Part shown: positions 22,860 through 33,081 of the stretch, piece by piece
Layout of the letters: every line of letters starts with the position of its first letter
Position numbering within the stretch: position 1 is the first letter of the stretch
NCBI GenBank assembly: GCA_914767885.1
Contig: CAJZBQ010000013.1
Coordinates: 434,001 to 498,000, forward strand
DNA length: 64,000 bases
Source: Blepharisma stoltei
Lineage: Eukaryota > Ciliophora > Heterotrichea > Heterotrichida > Blepharismidae
Reading direction: 5' to 3'
Notes under the pieces: generated by a model
Told to the model about the DNA's origin: nothing
Seen by the model: only the letters and a program-made list of their open reading frames with translations
Databases searched by the model: none
Made by a program: the position numbers and the translations under genes

Positions 22860-24472
22860 TTATTCTTCCACTAAAGGAAGAGGAGCTCTGCAAGTTGGGC
22901 ACTCCATTTTTATTGCCATCCAGTGTTTTAAGCAATCTTCATGGAATTGATGATGGCATGGAGCCATCATTACTTTAAGCTCTTTTGTGTTTTCTATCAT
23001 AGGGTTGGCATGGCCTACCAGCGGTGTAATACAAATTATGCATTCATTGTTGTATATTCCTCTTTCTGCTTCAGGATGCCCATAGTAGCTATAAAGCTTC
23101 GGCCTCAGCACTCTTGGGATAAAGAACCTCGGCCCTACACTTGTTCCTTGTAGAAGGACAGTTGTATTCTGCAAATCTCAAAAAATAAATTGTTTTTATT
23201 ATTTTATTAAAATTATGATTGATTTTATAAGAGTATATACTGTAAAATGATATATGATGATATCCAAAACAAATAATTATAATTTGGCTTGCTTTTTAGG
23301 ATATTATTTGCATACCCAAAGAAATAGAAAAGCATTCCTAATTTTGAAATGACCATTAAGAAAAGATTCAAATGGTTTATTGACAATTTATACCCATACA
23401 TTGCATTAACAACAATTTGAGGAATAAGAAATCCTTGAAAAACAAATAATAAGGACATAATATGCCTGTAAAACAGAAATATAAACCCTGCTGCCAGTGT
23501 GACTGACACTAAAAATGATTTTTGAAAGATTTTCAAATTTTTATTGAATATTTCCATATTTCCAGAAAAATGGGCTGCGTATTGAGATTTCCAAACAATA
23601 TTTGAAAGTTTGCCTTGAATAATCAAAAAGACACCAAGAGATATCAATGACGACAGGATCAAGTAATTAAACCCTTGAGCACTCTTTAAAGCCAAATTAC
23701 ACTGAAATATCGACGAAAACAAATCCATAGACGCATGCATACCCAACATCAGTATGGATGTTTTCCTTGCGAAACTGTCTGAGCTACAGTCATTGATATG
23801 CCTAATAAATGCTAAAATGGCAATCTCAGAAAGTGTCGAGCTGATTAAACTAAAAGTTACAATAACTTCGCTTTCTTCTGACTTCTCAAATTCATGAACA
23901 TTTAGTTCAATATCCAAATTGCAATCTTTACTCACAAGCTCACCTTTAGCTGATTTTTCAGTTCCATTGATTTGTGAATAACTAATTTTCGTTAAATAAG
24001 CGCATTGCTTGATGTCTATTTCCTGATGTGATACAAATAAGAAGCCTTGATTTTCTTCTTCCATATCATTAGTTTCATTAGCATTGGATTTTGTTTCGAA
24101 TTCTAAACAATAAAGCTCACTACTTTCCCATATTCCGTCATATAGAAATATGCTAAAATCTGAGAAATTCGATGCTCTTAAGATATGGAAATAGGATAAC
24201 CCACTTGTTTTTGACAGTAGATTTAAGACTGGAGACTCTGACCTTGATTTCCAAGTGCCCTTATAGTCTATTTTTTTACCCTCTGCGTTTTTTGAATCAG
24301 CTTCTGAGGTATGAACTAAGGAATATTCAATATTATGCTTGGCATCTGTTTTGAAAAGTGGAAAAATCACAGGGTTGTCGCTAGGGTTTGAAAACAATAT
24401 CGAAAAAAGAGCTATTAGTGTAGCAAATAAGCTGATCACTAGAATGATTTTCTTACTCTCTGAATCTGCCAT
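22860..24472 (-). CDS. TUL1-type transmembrane RING-H2 ubiquitin ligase
   Basis: This gene encodes 513 aa after removal of a 71-bp AT-rich segment. It has an N-terminal signal anchor (residues ~9-29), a lumenal domain to ~residue 210 and about seven TM helices (AILAFI.., LILSSLISLGVFLII, SFLVSVTLAAGFIFLFY, LLFVFQGFLIPQIVV, LFLMVISKLGMLFYFFGY, YLFWISSYIILQ). Next comes the family link GPRFFIPRVLRPKLYSYY and a C-terminal RING-H2 (CIIC..CHHQFHEDC..H..CPTC). This is the layout of Tul1 and plant FLY proteins, which ubiquitinate membrane proteins in Golgi/endosomes. Neither half alone would contain both membrane and RING parts. Confidence 0.85.
23167..23237. mobile_element. Short TA-bounded IES-like segment (71 bp)
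   Basis: It is bounded by TATTCTG at 23165-23171 and TATACTG at 23236-23242, and is almost pure A+T. Removal shifts the frame by the needed two bases and joins ..SSYIILQ to NTTVLLQGTSVGPRFF. Confidence 0.8.
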
Positions 24473-24630
24473 TTTAATTATAATTTTGGATTCTTTACTG
24501 AATTTTTATAGCATTTGCCCTCTTTCAAAAACTGAATTACAGCAGAAGACCTCTAGATTTGAATCTAAAGACTTCTTATTTTCTTTTGAAGTCATATTTC
24601 TAGAATCGACTTTATTTTATAAAAATAAAA

Positions 24631-24816
24631 ATGAGCAATCTAAACCTAATGGCATATTTTGGAGCTGGAATTGTTTTGACATCATTTATTTATGGCATTG
24701 TTTATATTATAAGTCCACCCCAGCCAAGATATCCCCCTCCTCAGTATTCTCAGCCTCGCAATCTCGGAGACCAAATATCGAAGATAGATTTTAGTTCTCA
24801 AGATAGACGATTTTAA
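24631..24816 (+). CDS. Small single-TM protein
   Basis: This is a 61-aa protein with one TM helix at residues ~7-28 (MAYFGAGIVLTSFIYGIVYII), followed by a Pro-rich cytosolic-type tail (PPQPRYPPPQYSQPR). It is divergent from the RING ligase and 33 bp upstream of the next gene. No family recognised; the clean ATG-to-TAA frame in compact coding DNA supports it. Confidence 0.55.
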   Translation: MSNLNLMAYFGAGIVLTSFIYGIVYIISPPQPRYPPPQYSQPRNLGDQISKIDFSSQDRRF

Positions 24817-24849
24817 TAAATAACAAAGCTATTAAGCTAATTAATTAAT

Positions 24850-26015
24850 ATGGACTCAGATTCAAGTGATAAGCCTGATTCACCTATAAATCGTCCAAGC
24901 ACTATTGATATCCAAATTCAATTCGGCACTCCCCCAAACGTAGAGAATGAGCTCGTAAGCAATGTCACAGAACCTCATTTGGTTTGCAATTGTGTCTCTG
25001 AAGTTCTTTTGGCTCCTTTGATCAATTATTTAAAAACGCTTGGATATCCCTTACTGCTTGAAACCCAATCGAGCATTTTTAATGCTCATCATAAATGGGA
25101 TTTATTATTTTTTATATTTTAGTTTATAAAATAAATGGTTAAAGTGCTTTAAAAACTATTTAATTGAAGAAAATAATTCAATTTTTTCTTTTTATATTAT
25201 CATTTTAAAGCTCTGTGCTTTTTAAAGCAAATAATTAAGTTTACTTTAATTGATATTATAATAAAAATTAATAAACTTAGTTTTAAAAAAAAATCGAGTT
25301 TTTGTTCACTGTATAAACTGATTTAGATAATGCAATGATATGATACTATTCGCCGACTGCTCGGCTAAATGTTTATTGTGGCAATGATCCACTTCCGTTT
25401 TCTATATCGATCCCAATGTTCGAAATTAAGGATAACAAGCTTTCTTTAATTTGCCGAGGCGCTATAAGGAACAAATTTGGAACCGTAGTAACATTGGGAT
25501 CAACCCCTAGTGCCAAATCCAAGCCCGATGAAGAGGCATCAAACGACCAAAAATCATCAAGGCGGACAAAAGAACGAAAAATAGGGTACATCATAGAAAA
25601 AGTCAGCAAGTGACGAAAATTGTATAACGGAACACCTAATACAAAAGGGGAGCTCCAAAAAATGACTTTGGAAGAAGCCGCCACAAAAGTTGGAATTTCA
25701 AAGAAATCTTTAGATGATTATTTATTGCAGCTGAGATTTGGAAGAAAATTCGGGTTCAATTTTCAGGAACATAAAGATGATAAGGTAGGAATTCTGAGAG
25801 CTTATGTCAAAAAGTGCAAAACACTGCATACTTATGCTAAGAAGATCGAAGACGGTGAACCCATTCCTGCAGACATCATTTCAAAATTGCAGGAGCCTGG
25901 AACTCCAGCATGCAAGCATAATCGATGCTGTGCACCAAGCTATTCACTGCCGTACAAACACTCAGATTCCCAGCCATCTCTGCCATTAATATACCCAAGT
26001 TACCCTAGCTTTTAG
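24850..26015 (+). CDS. Predicted helical DNA-binding-like protein, split by a 221-bp segment
   Basis: This gene encodes 314 aa after removal of a segment bounded by GATTTA repeats; the join is ..AHHKWDLDNAMIWYYSPTARL... Two UGA codons are Trp. The N-terminal ~85 residues are acidic/Pro-rich. Residues ~185-245 (MTLEEAATKVGISKKSLDDYLLQLRFG) look like a helix-turn-helix-type block that I associate with a ciliate-expanded family, but I cannot name it. A Cys/His cluster and Pro/Ser-rich tail end the protein. Function unknown; nucleic-acid binding is an inference. Confidence 0.75.
25105..25325. mobile_element. AT-rich IES-like segment (221 bp)
   Basis: GATTTA lies at 25099-25104 and 25320-25325 (TA at the end of each). 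The inside is extremely AT-rich, with small inverted repeats (AAAGCTCTGTGCTTT region). Removal restores one frame across the gene. Confidence 0.8.
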
Positions 26016-26199
26016 TAAATGATGCAGTGATTATCTCTAATTTTAAAAAAATTTATATTTATTATGATTTAAATAATTCCTAAGAACTCAGCTAAATTTA
26101 ATATTAAATAGCCTTAATTATTAATAAAGAATCCAACATGACTAGGCCGCTTTCTAATTTATATATTAAATAGCCATTTTTGTAAAACTATAGCTTAAT

Positions 26200-27222
26200 A
26201 TGGATCAGTTGTCTCCTGAAATCCGAGCACTCTATGAAAAAAGACTTTGGCATGAACTTACAGAAAAACTTATGACCTTAGATGGCACAACGATAAGCAA
26301 TATTTGGCCTCAGATTTGTCAATTTTCTGAAAGACTGAATCAGGTTAAGCTTGTCCTCCTTGCAATAAAAGCATCAGACTGGCAAGATCCATCTACAGCC
26401 CGAGTATTTTTGGAAAGTGTTCAAGCTACAGATATCCAATCAGGACTTCTATTAAGAATAGCTATCGGAAGCCAGTCATTAAAGCAAGGAAACATATCTG
26501 AGGCCGCCCAGATGCTAGAAACAGCTCAAAAAGAAGCAGAAGTGCTTTCAGATCTTGACAGCGTTTTATATTCTCATTTATATGGAGCCTTGGCTGCTAT
26601 TCATAAAGTAAAAAATAACCCTGAGCTTTTCTATCGGTATAGTTTGCAATACCTTGCGTATACTGCTTCAGAAGACGTAAAAGATAAAGAAAATTTAGCA
26701 TTCCAGCTTGCAGTAGCAGTTCTAGTCTCTGAAAAGATATACAACTTAGGAGAACTTATGCAGCAGCCTCTGTTTAAGTCATTAGAAGGAAGCAAACATC
26801 ATTGGATTTATGAGCTTTTACACTTATGTGACCAAGGCAATGTGAGAGAAATCGAAGCAAGGTTTGAAGGGTTCCCTCAGGAATTAAAGACACCTGAGTT
26901 AATTCGGAAAGTTAGGATTTTGGCAATGATGGAATATATTTTCAAGAACGATAAGTGGCAGCTTGAGTTTGGAGAGCTTGCGAATGTTATGGATGTCCCT
27001 GAAAGTAGCATTGAATGGCTGCTTATGAAAGCCATGGCGTTGGAGCTGATAAAAGGAGAAATTGATGAAGTCAACAAAACTGTGAGAATAACTTGGCTGC
27101 AGCCCAGAGTTTTGGATACATCAAGGATACACTTGATACAGAATAGACTTGGAGAATGGAAAACAACTGTTAATGAAGTCTTGAAGCATTTAGAAGACCA
27201 GTCTAAAGAGCTCTTAGAATAA
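26200..27222 (+). CDS. RPN9: 26S proteasome regulatory subunit Rpn9 (PSMD13)
   Basis: This is a 340-aa lid subunit of the 19S particle, usual length for the family. The N-terminal helical-repeat half (LSPEIRALYEKRLWHELTEKL..) is followed by a PCI domain (about 185-310), with AMMEYIFKNDKWQLEFGELA, SIEWLLMKAMALELIKGEID and the diagnostic TWLQPRVLDTSRI..RLGEW segment. The frame is uninterrupted, has no UGA and has short flanks. Assignment rests on the C-terminal block, which is distinctive for Rpn9 among PCI proteins. Confidence 0.92.
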   Translation: MDQLSPEIRALYEKRLWHELTEKLMTLDGTTISNIWPQICQFSERLNQVKLVLLAIKASDWQDPSTARVFLESVQATDIQSGLLLRIAIGSQSLKQGNISEAAQMLETAQKEAEVLSDLDSVLYSHLYGALAAIHKVKNNPELFYRYSLQYLAYTASEDVKDKENLAFQLAVAVLVSEKIYNLGELMQQPLFKSLEGSKHHWIYELLHLCDQGNVREIEARFEGFPQELKTPELIRKVRILAMMEYIFKNDKWQLEFGELANVMDVPESSIEWLLMKAMALELIKGEIDEVNKTVRITWLQPRVLDTSRIHLIQNRLGEWKTTVNEVLKHLEDQSKELLE

Positions 27223-27327
27223 AATCATTATTTTAAAGAAAAATCATGCTTTCTTATTATATCTTGATTCACTGTAAATTTATATTTATTGATAATGAAT
27301 TTGCCTAATCCTTTAGCTAAATAAAAT

Positions 27328-27576
27328 ATGCAAAATCTCTCTGAACAGCAGCTGCAGCAAATGATGGTGCTTGAAGAGATGAAGCACTACAACAAAATGG
27401 TTTCAACGTGCTTTAAGGAATGCATACTCACAATGACCAGCAAAACTCTAGCACCTCAAGAGAAAACTTGTATGGAAAATTGTTTTAGGAAGACATCGAA
27501 GTTCAATGAAAAATTAGTCCAATCATTGAATTTTGTGACCATTGCGAGATCAAATCAGCAGCAGATTCAGCAATAA
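27328..27576 (+). CDS. Small Tim chaperone (Tim9/Tim10 family)
   Basis: This is an 82-aa protein. It carries the twin CX3C signature CFKEC (about residues 31-35) and CMENC (about 51-55), separated by 15 residues, which form the two disulfides of intermembrane-space small Tims. It escorts hydrophobic precursors across the mitochondrial intermembrane space. The N-terminal helix ELQQMMVLEEMKHYNKMV-type segment and the Gln-rich tail do not decide between Tim8, 9, 10 and 13. Confidence 0.88.
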   Translation: MQNLSEQQLQQMMVLEEMKHYNKMVSTCFKECILTMTSKTLAPQEKTCMENCFRKTSKFNEKLVQSLNFVTIARSNQQQIQQ

Positions 27577-27812
27577 ACATAAAAATCTTTTAACAAAATA
27601 AAATCTCATTATTTATCAAATTTGAAATAAGTGTGAAATTATGCTATTCTTAAAATTAGTGGTATTTAGCTAACAGAAATCAATACTTTTTTAGGATAAA
27701 TCTATCAATAATTGTCTAATAATCATAATAGTTATATGCTACGCCAACAAACACCACACAGAATCCTTTTCATTAGAAAGTTTAAATGTGATTTATTAAC
27801 TCCAGATTTTAA

Positions 27813-28403
27813 ATGGCAAAATTTTACCTTGAGCACTATCAGTTACCTAGACAGAGCGTCATTGAAGACTTCTATGAAGAAGTGCAAGAAACTGAAAAGT
27901 ATCGCCTAAAAGAAATAAATGCAGCAGTAAAAATCCAAGCTCTCTGAAGAATGTATCGACAACGCAAGCATTACCTCGAAGAGCAATGGGCTGTGAAAAT
28001 CATCAAAAGAGTCTACATCGGCTACCGCACTCGCAAGAACTTCTGGAAGCTCATAAACCAGCAGCTATCTCACTATCGTCTCATGTTTTATTCATCTGCA
28101 GCCACTGCAATCCAAAGAATTTACCGTGGATTTTATTCTCGAAAATACTTCCACGACTTCGGAGCTCGCAAAAAATACCTCAAACACATAGAAGGCAAAA
28201 ACGAGCGAAGAATCGCCAAAATGCATGAATACGCAAAGCAGCAAGAATTAGAAGAACAGCGACGACAAGAAGACTATGCACGAATGGAATTCTATAAACT
28301 AGCAAGTTCTCTTCATCATTTAACCTCTACCAAAGCAATCCCTGGCGTCTACCGAGGTTTAGAAGAAGTTTCTGATTTCGGAAAGCACACTTTAAAGGCT
28401 TAA
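27813..28403 (+). CDS. SPATA17-like IQ-motif protein
   Basis: This is a 196-aa protein. There are three IQ motifs: AAVKIQALWRMYRQRK (with the W encoded by UGA), WAVKIIKRVYIGYRTRK and AATAIQRIYRGFYSRK, which should bind calmodulin. The C-terminal HLTSTKAIPGVYRG matches the LSTKQIPGIYN motif of SPATA17, an axoneme/spermatogenesis protein. The protein is shorter than the vertebrate one and ends soon after that motif. The ATG at 27813 is the first in frame and gives the full N-terminus. Cilium association is inferred. Confidence 0.82.
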
Positions 28404-28434
28404 ATAACTGTTTATATCTCTCATAAGAATGCAA

Positions 28435-29520
28435 CTATTCATTATTATTCATTGATCTCAAGCTCTTGTATAAAGCCTGCGCCTCTTTCATTGATGTGAA
28501 TTCTTGACTAAAATGCTGAATTTCAACAAGCAGGTCTTGTGCGCCGAGAAGTTTGTTTTTTAGTAAGGAGTTTATAAAAACGCAAAGGAGTCTGACTAGC
28601 CTGGTTTGTGTGTACTTGTCTCTGATCATTTTGCAGGAATTCATGCAATTTGAGATAAATAAATGTAGGAATTCTAAAGGGAGCTCGATTATCATTGCAA
28701 GCTTATTAACCACTTCTAAAGAGTTCAGGCTCAAAGGCATTTGGACGAGCTCTCCAAAGTAGTCTTGGACTTTGCTGGAATTTGCGATTCTGACTATCAT
28801 TTCTATAGCGATGGCTGGGTTTTTGTTAACTAAGTCACTCAAGTTCTTGTGGCTTAAACCGCTTTTTAGCACAAGTTTTGGCTCTTGTTCCAATGCAGCT
28901 ATTACTGTGCTGGTTTGTTCTGGAGATAGCTTGGATTGTAACGAAATTCTGAGGAGGTCTCTGATATTTTCATATATAGAGCTTTCAGATTCATGCTCAT
29001 CTCAAAGAATTTCTGGGACTGTCATTGGAGACAGCCATTTTGTTTCGCTGGACGAAATTTCCACAAATTCTGGAATTGGCCTCAGAAATTCTGGCTCATA
29101 TCTTCCAAGAACAGAATTTGATTTATCCTTGCTGCCTCCATTAACAAGAGGCCTTACCGCTCTCGATCTTTTTATATGATCAAGCTCTTTGGCTTCGCCG
29201 GTTAGTTTGACTACATCAGAAGGAGCCATTCGGCCTACTTCTCTTGATCTAAGCCAGTCCTGCAAAAGTAATTTTTCCCAAGGGTAAGGAGACAAGTCAG
29301 TGAGCTCTGCAATTGTAGAAAGAAAAGCATTTTCTGATTGCTTGCTGATCTCTAGTAAGATGTAAATGGCAATCGTACGCTCGTGCACTGTTAGGGAGTC
29401 GTCTTGAAGCCAAGCAAGAAGTTCATATGCTGCCTGGAAGGTGGTGGTTTTAGGAACTATTTTAAGGAAAGTTTGAAATGCTGCATCGAGAGTCTTTTCT
29501 TTTAAAATTTGAGAGTCCAT
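28435..29520 (-). CDS. CNOT11: CCR4-NOT complex subunit 11
   Basis: This is a 361-aa protein with one UGA. The N-terminal half is the helical NOT1-binding part (TFQAAYELLAWLQDDSLTVHERTIAIYILLEI..). A linker with YEPEFLRPIPEF and KWLSP matches the family FRPEFIRPPPP..LAWLNP. The C-terminal domain NPAIAIEMIVRI..QDYFGELVQMPLSLNSLEVVNKL..FIHLFISNC-like..DKYTQTRLVRLLCVFI is highly diagnostic. The UGA codes for the Trp of PEILWDEH, matching the conserved IQWDK. The complex deadenylates mRNA. A second CCR4-NOT subunit is at 49821-51221. Confidence 0.92.
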
Positions 29521-29876
29521 TTAATTATAAAATGAAAAGAGTTCTTCCTGGCAGAGCAAGATAATTGATAAACTTATAAGTGTTTATTGGCTTTATGGAA
29601 ACTTGATTCATATTAATTAGATATTATTTGTCAATTTAAAGTTGTTTAGCTTATTCTTAGTGCCCACTTATATCTTTATAAAAGCGGATTAGAGCCATTA
29701 GAAAATAATATAATTAGGCTTACTATGTACAATAGAAAATAGCTTAAAAATAAATATAAGCTGAACAATTGTTTCTTCAAAATTAATAAAATTTGACAAT
29801 TGAAATTTCAGGTAAGATATACTTTATGGTGTCATATTTTAATCAAAAGTAATGTGTTACTTCCACATTATACTTA
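29521..29876. other. AT-rich intergenic region
   Basis: Lies between the divergent starts of CNOT11 and the kelch gene, before the MITE at 29877. Nothing recognisable. Confidence 0.4.
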
Positions 29877-30254
29877 CTCCCCCCCCCTCCGTGAGTGAAC
29901 AAAAAAATTTTGTTCACTAACGGAGGGGGGTTAATTTTTTTTTTAAAACAAATTTATATATAAATTTTTATAAAAAATATTTTTTTCGAAATTTAAAAAA
30001 ATCCTAATTCACAAAAATTGGAAAGCAAATATTAATTCAATTTGCAAAATTTATGTTTTAAAAAGCAATTCGTTTAAAATTAAACAGAATTAGCTCTATA
30101 TTTCATTATACTAATTATCATTTATATATCAAAACTTTTTTCCATAAAAAATTTTTCTATTAAAAAAATTTTTGTTCACTCACGGAGGGTGGGTTTTTGG
30201 GCAAAAAATAGCGATTTTTCTATGGTTTTGTTCACTCACGGAGGGGGGGAGTTA
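29877..30254 (-). mobile_element. MITE, GTGAGCGAAC variant, TSD TTA
   Basis: TTA at 29874-29876 and 30252-30254. The hairpin end is at the left (CTCCGTGAGTGAACAAAA then its complement) and the double-copy end is at the right, so it is in the reverse orientation to 41447-41837. It lies 14 bp upstream of the kelch gene start, not inside a coding region. Confidence 0.9.
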
Positions 30255-30267
30255 GATACTCAAAAAC

Positions 30268-32321
30268 ATGGAATCTAAGCCAAAGTGCACGAACCACGAA
30301 AAAGATGCTGATTTCTATTGCCGAACTCCTAACTGCATGTATGGGTATTGTGTCAGCTGCGGGATGAACCACTTAGGCCATGATTATCTAAAAATAGATG
30401 ACCCTTCCCTTCCAAACATACTTTCATGCGACATCTCAGTATTTTTATTAAATCAGCAAAAACTTTACGATCAAAGCTATAAAGAGCATGAAGCCATAGA
30501 ATTGAATTTACGTCAAATCCAAAATGAAGTCAGCCAAGTGATTATGGACATCGAAGGATATTTTGATGATTTAGTCGAGGCTTTAAAAGCTCGGGAAATA
30601 GAACTTATTAGAGAAGCGTCAACCAAAGGCATGATTATTGAAGCAGAAATAAGAGAAGACTTACCCCCCGTTCTGTAAGAGAAAATTATTTAAAAAATTC
30701 TATTTTTGAGCAAAAACGTGATGAAAAATTATTTAAATGTAAAATGTTTTAAAAAAATATTTAAAAAATAAGTGGTAATTATGCAATGAAGCCTCTGAAT
30801 AATAGTATAAATTTTTAATTAAATAATTTTACAAATTTAATTAATTTTTACTATCAAATTATTGAGAGTTAAATTCAAAAAATATGTACGATAAAATTTT
30901 TAATAATCAAAAAAATTTTGATTCTCATCGAAGGGAGTTAGAAGAATGCGAAAAAGTCATGAAATCTCAAAAGGAAATTATTGATAGTATTACCGCCTTA
31001 AAAGATAGCTTTGAAGCAATGGAATTTACTGAGAAGGTAGAGAAAACTTATGACTTATACAACAAATTCGTAGTCCCTAAGTCTTACAAACAAGAGAGGA
31101 TTTATGTTTTTCACGCCGGATTTGATTATGATCCTTATTTTAAAGAGGAATTTCAGAGCGTCGGGAGAGTTCATACTCAACAAGATGAATTTAATGGCTA
31201 CAAGCAAAATTCCTTTAATTTTTTCAAAGAGTTTGCAAAGGATATATATAAATATGATATCACTCACCAAGCTTGGGAAATCAACCCGAGCATCAGCATC
31301 CCTCGTTTGCACCATTTTAACGTTGTTTATGCAAAAGACAGAGACGAATATATAATTGTAGGATGCACTGCAAATCAAAGTAAACTTATTAAATACTATG
31401 CAACTCAAGACAAATTAGAACAATTTGATCTTGGCTTTGAATATCCTCAATGAAGCTTTTCCTGCTATTATTGGGGAAAATTATTCCTTTTAGGAGGAGA
31501 AATCAACGACTCAAGCATCCAGAAATGCAAAGCCTATACTCCAAGGACTAATACGTGGTCAGATGTAACAGAGCTTTTAATCGCCAGAGATTCTTCATCT
31601 GTAATAGGGTTTGAAAATAAGTATTTATATGTGTTTGGAGGTTATTCCAACGGAATTTCCTTAAAATCTATTGAGAGGTATCATAAAGATGCTTCAAGGT
31701 GGGAACTGCTTCATGTGCAAATGCCTATGCCTTTGGCATTTATATCAATTGTAAGCACAGGAATTGAATTGGTGCTATTTGGAGGCGAGTGTAATGAAAG
31801 AAGCTCAGATCAGGTCTTTAAGTGAAATGGCTATAATGATTTTAAAGAATGTCCGAGGCTCTCACTCCCCCCCTCCGTGAGCGAGCAAATTATCGTTCGC
31901 TCACGGAGGGGGATTAAATTTTTTTTCGAAATTTAAAAAAAAATCCTAATATGCAAAAATTGAGCAGCAAATATTAGTTTAATTTGTGAAATTTAAGTTA
32001 CAAAGCGCAATTTGTTTAAAATTAATTAGAATTAGCTATAGATTTCATTATAATAATTATCACATATATATCTATTTTTTTCATAAAAAAATTTTTGTTT
32101 ACTCACGGAGGGTGGGTTTTTGGGCGAAAAATATGGATTTTCCTAATGATTTTGTTCGCTCACAGAGGGGGGAGTCAGCACCCTTCACATGTGGAGGTTC
32201 TGATATTATAGTCTTCATTTCAGGCAATGTTTATATAATTAGAGCAGAAGACTCTGATTTTCCTACAGCAGAGATATATCCCATTAGTAATATTAAATTT
32301 AATGAAACAGATACTATTTAG
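30268..32321 (+). CDS. B-box zinc finger and kelch-repeat protein, two insertions
   Basis: This gene encodes 510 aa after removal of 208- and 313-bp units. The N-terminal B-box-like motif is CTNHEKDADFYC..CMYGYCVSC..H (residues 7-40). A coiled coil follows (~70-190), then kelch repeats: KLFLLGGEINDSSIQKCKAY, NKYLYVFGGYSNGISLKSIERY, IELVLFGGECNE and a last blade DIIVFISGNVYII. Two UGA codons give Trp inside repeats (PQWSFSC, VFKWNGYN). This is a protein-interaction scaffold, possibly a TRIM-like or cytoskeletal adaptor. The stop codon overlaps the 3' end of the convergent gene. Confidence 0.85.
30664..30871. mobile_element. TTA-bounded IES-like segment (208 bp)
   Basis: TTA at 30661-30663 and 30869-30871. 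The left end CCCCCCGTTCT resembles a decayed MITE end and the rest is AT-rich. Removal joins ..AEIREDL to NSKNMYDKIFN. Confidence 0.8.
31865..32177 (-). mobile_element. MITE in kelch gene, TSD TCA
   Basis: TCA at 31862-31864 and 32175-32177. GTGAGCGAAC variant with the hairpin end at the left. The unit is 313 bp. Removal joins ..ECPRLS to APFTCGGSDIIVF. Confidence 0.92.
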
Positions 32322-32826
32322 CTACTTCAGACGGCAGTACTGTATATGCGGTTGAGCCTCTACTCAGGCTTCGCTTGGGGAATTGGTGAGAAAGCCTTTT
32401 CACCCTGCTCTTTCTTTCTAAGTTGGCTAAGTAAATGATTTCTTTGACTGACATTGGAGAAATGAGGAACTTCATCCTTGTTATCGGGCTTGCATTATTG
32501 GATTGTGTAGGAGTGCGGGTGGAGAGAGCTCTCATTTCTGATTTTTTGAGGCCTTTTAATTTACAGGTAATTCCTTTAACTTCACTGTGAATAATTGCTG
32601 CTTGGCTTAAGCTTTCAGGCTGAGATTCACTTCTTCTCATCCTACCCATATTTAACTGCATCTTTTCTGTTTTTTGGTCAATTGAGTCAGGATTCTCTTT
32701 TATAGTTCTATAAACACTTTTGATTTCCTCATCAAAAAATTCATTGACCGTAGGAACTTTTTCAACTAACTTGAAACGGCTTTGTGGAGTTTCACTTTCG
32801 CTGTCAATTTTCAATTTCTTCTTCAT
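32314..32826 (-). CDS. Basic hypothetical protein
   Basis: This is a 170-aa protein, Lys/Arg/Ser-rich and probably largely disordered. It contains ITRMKFLISPMSVKEIIYLANLERKSRVKRL near the C-terminus as the only ordered-looking segment. No family recognised. Its TAG overlaps the last 8 bp of the convergent kelch gene. Uninterrupted, ATG start. Confidence 0.65.
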   Translation of the reverse strand: MKKKLKIDSESETPQSRFKLVEKVPTVNEFFDEEIKSVYRTIKENPDSIDQKTEKMQLNMGRMRRSESQPESLSQAAIIHSEVKGITCKLKGLKKSEMRALSTRTPTQSNNASPITRMKFLISPMSVKEIIYLANLERKSRVKRLSHQFPKRSLSRGSTAYTVLPSEVAK

Positions 32827-33081
32827 GCTTTATTATTAGCCAATTCAAGGCAAAACCTTTGGCTCTAGTTAATTAATCCTATCTGGGTGTCCACTTATTC
32901 ATATTTCACAAAAGGCCGGGGCAACCTTTTGGTCTTGGCTGATTGGACATTTTCCTTTATCCATAGGCCAGATACTGATTGCGCAGCATCAAAAAACATT
33001 CAGGAAGGATATTCTGCTGCCTGAAAATGGTGGCCGTAGTTCCAGAATAAAGACGGAAAGGACCTTATGCGGCTTTAGTGC
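32827..33081. repeat. Repeat-like GC-richer segment
   Basis: Composition resembles the retroposon-like inserts (GGCCGGGGCAACC, GTGGCCGTAG) rather than local intergenic DNA. I did not find a clean target-site duplication, so boundaries are unknown and may include the last codons of the next gene. Confidence 0.4.

Noticed and set aside
29877-30251. CRISPR-like repeat array because of recurring CTCCGTGAG..GAAC motifs
   Set aside because: Repeats are inverted and terminal, spacers are not regular, and the genome is eukaryotic; these are MITE ends.
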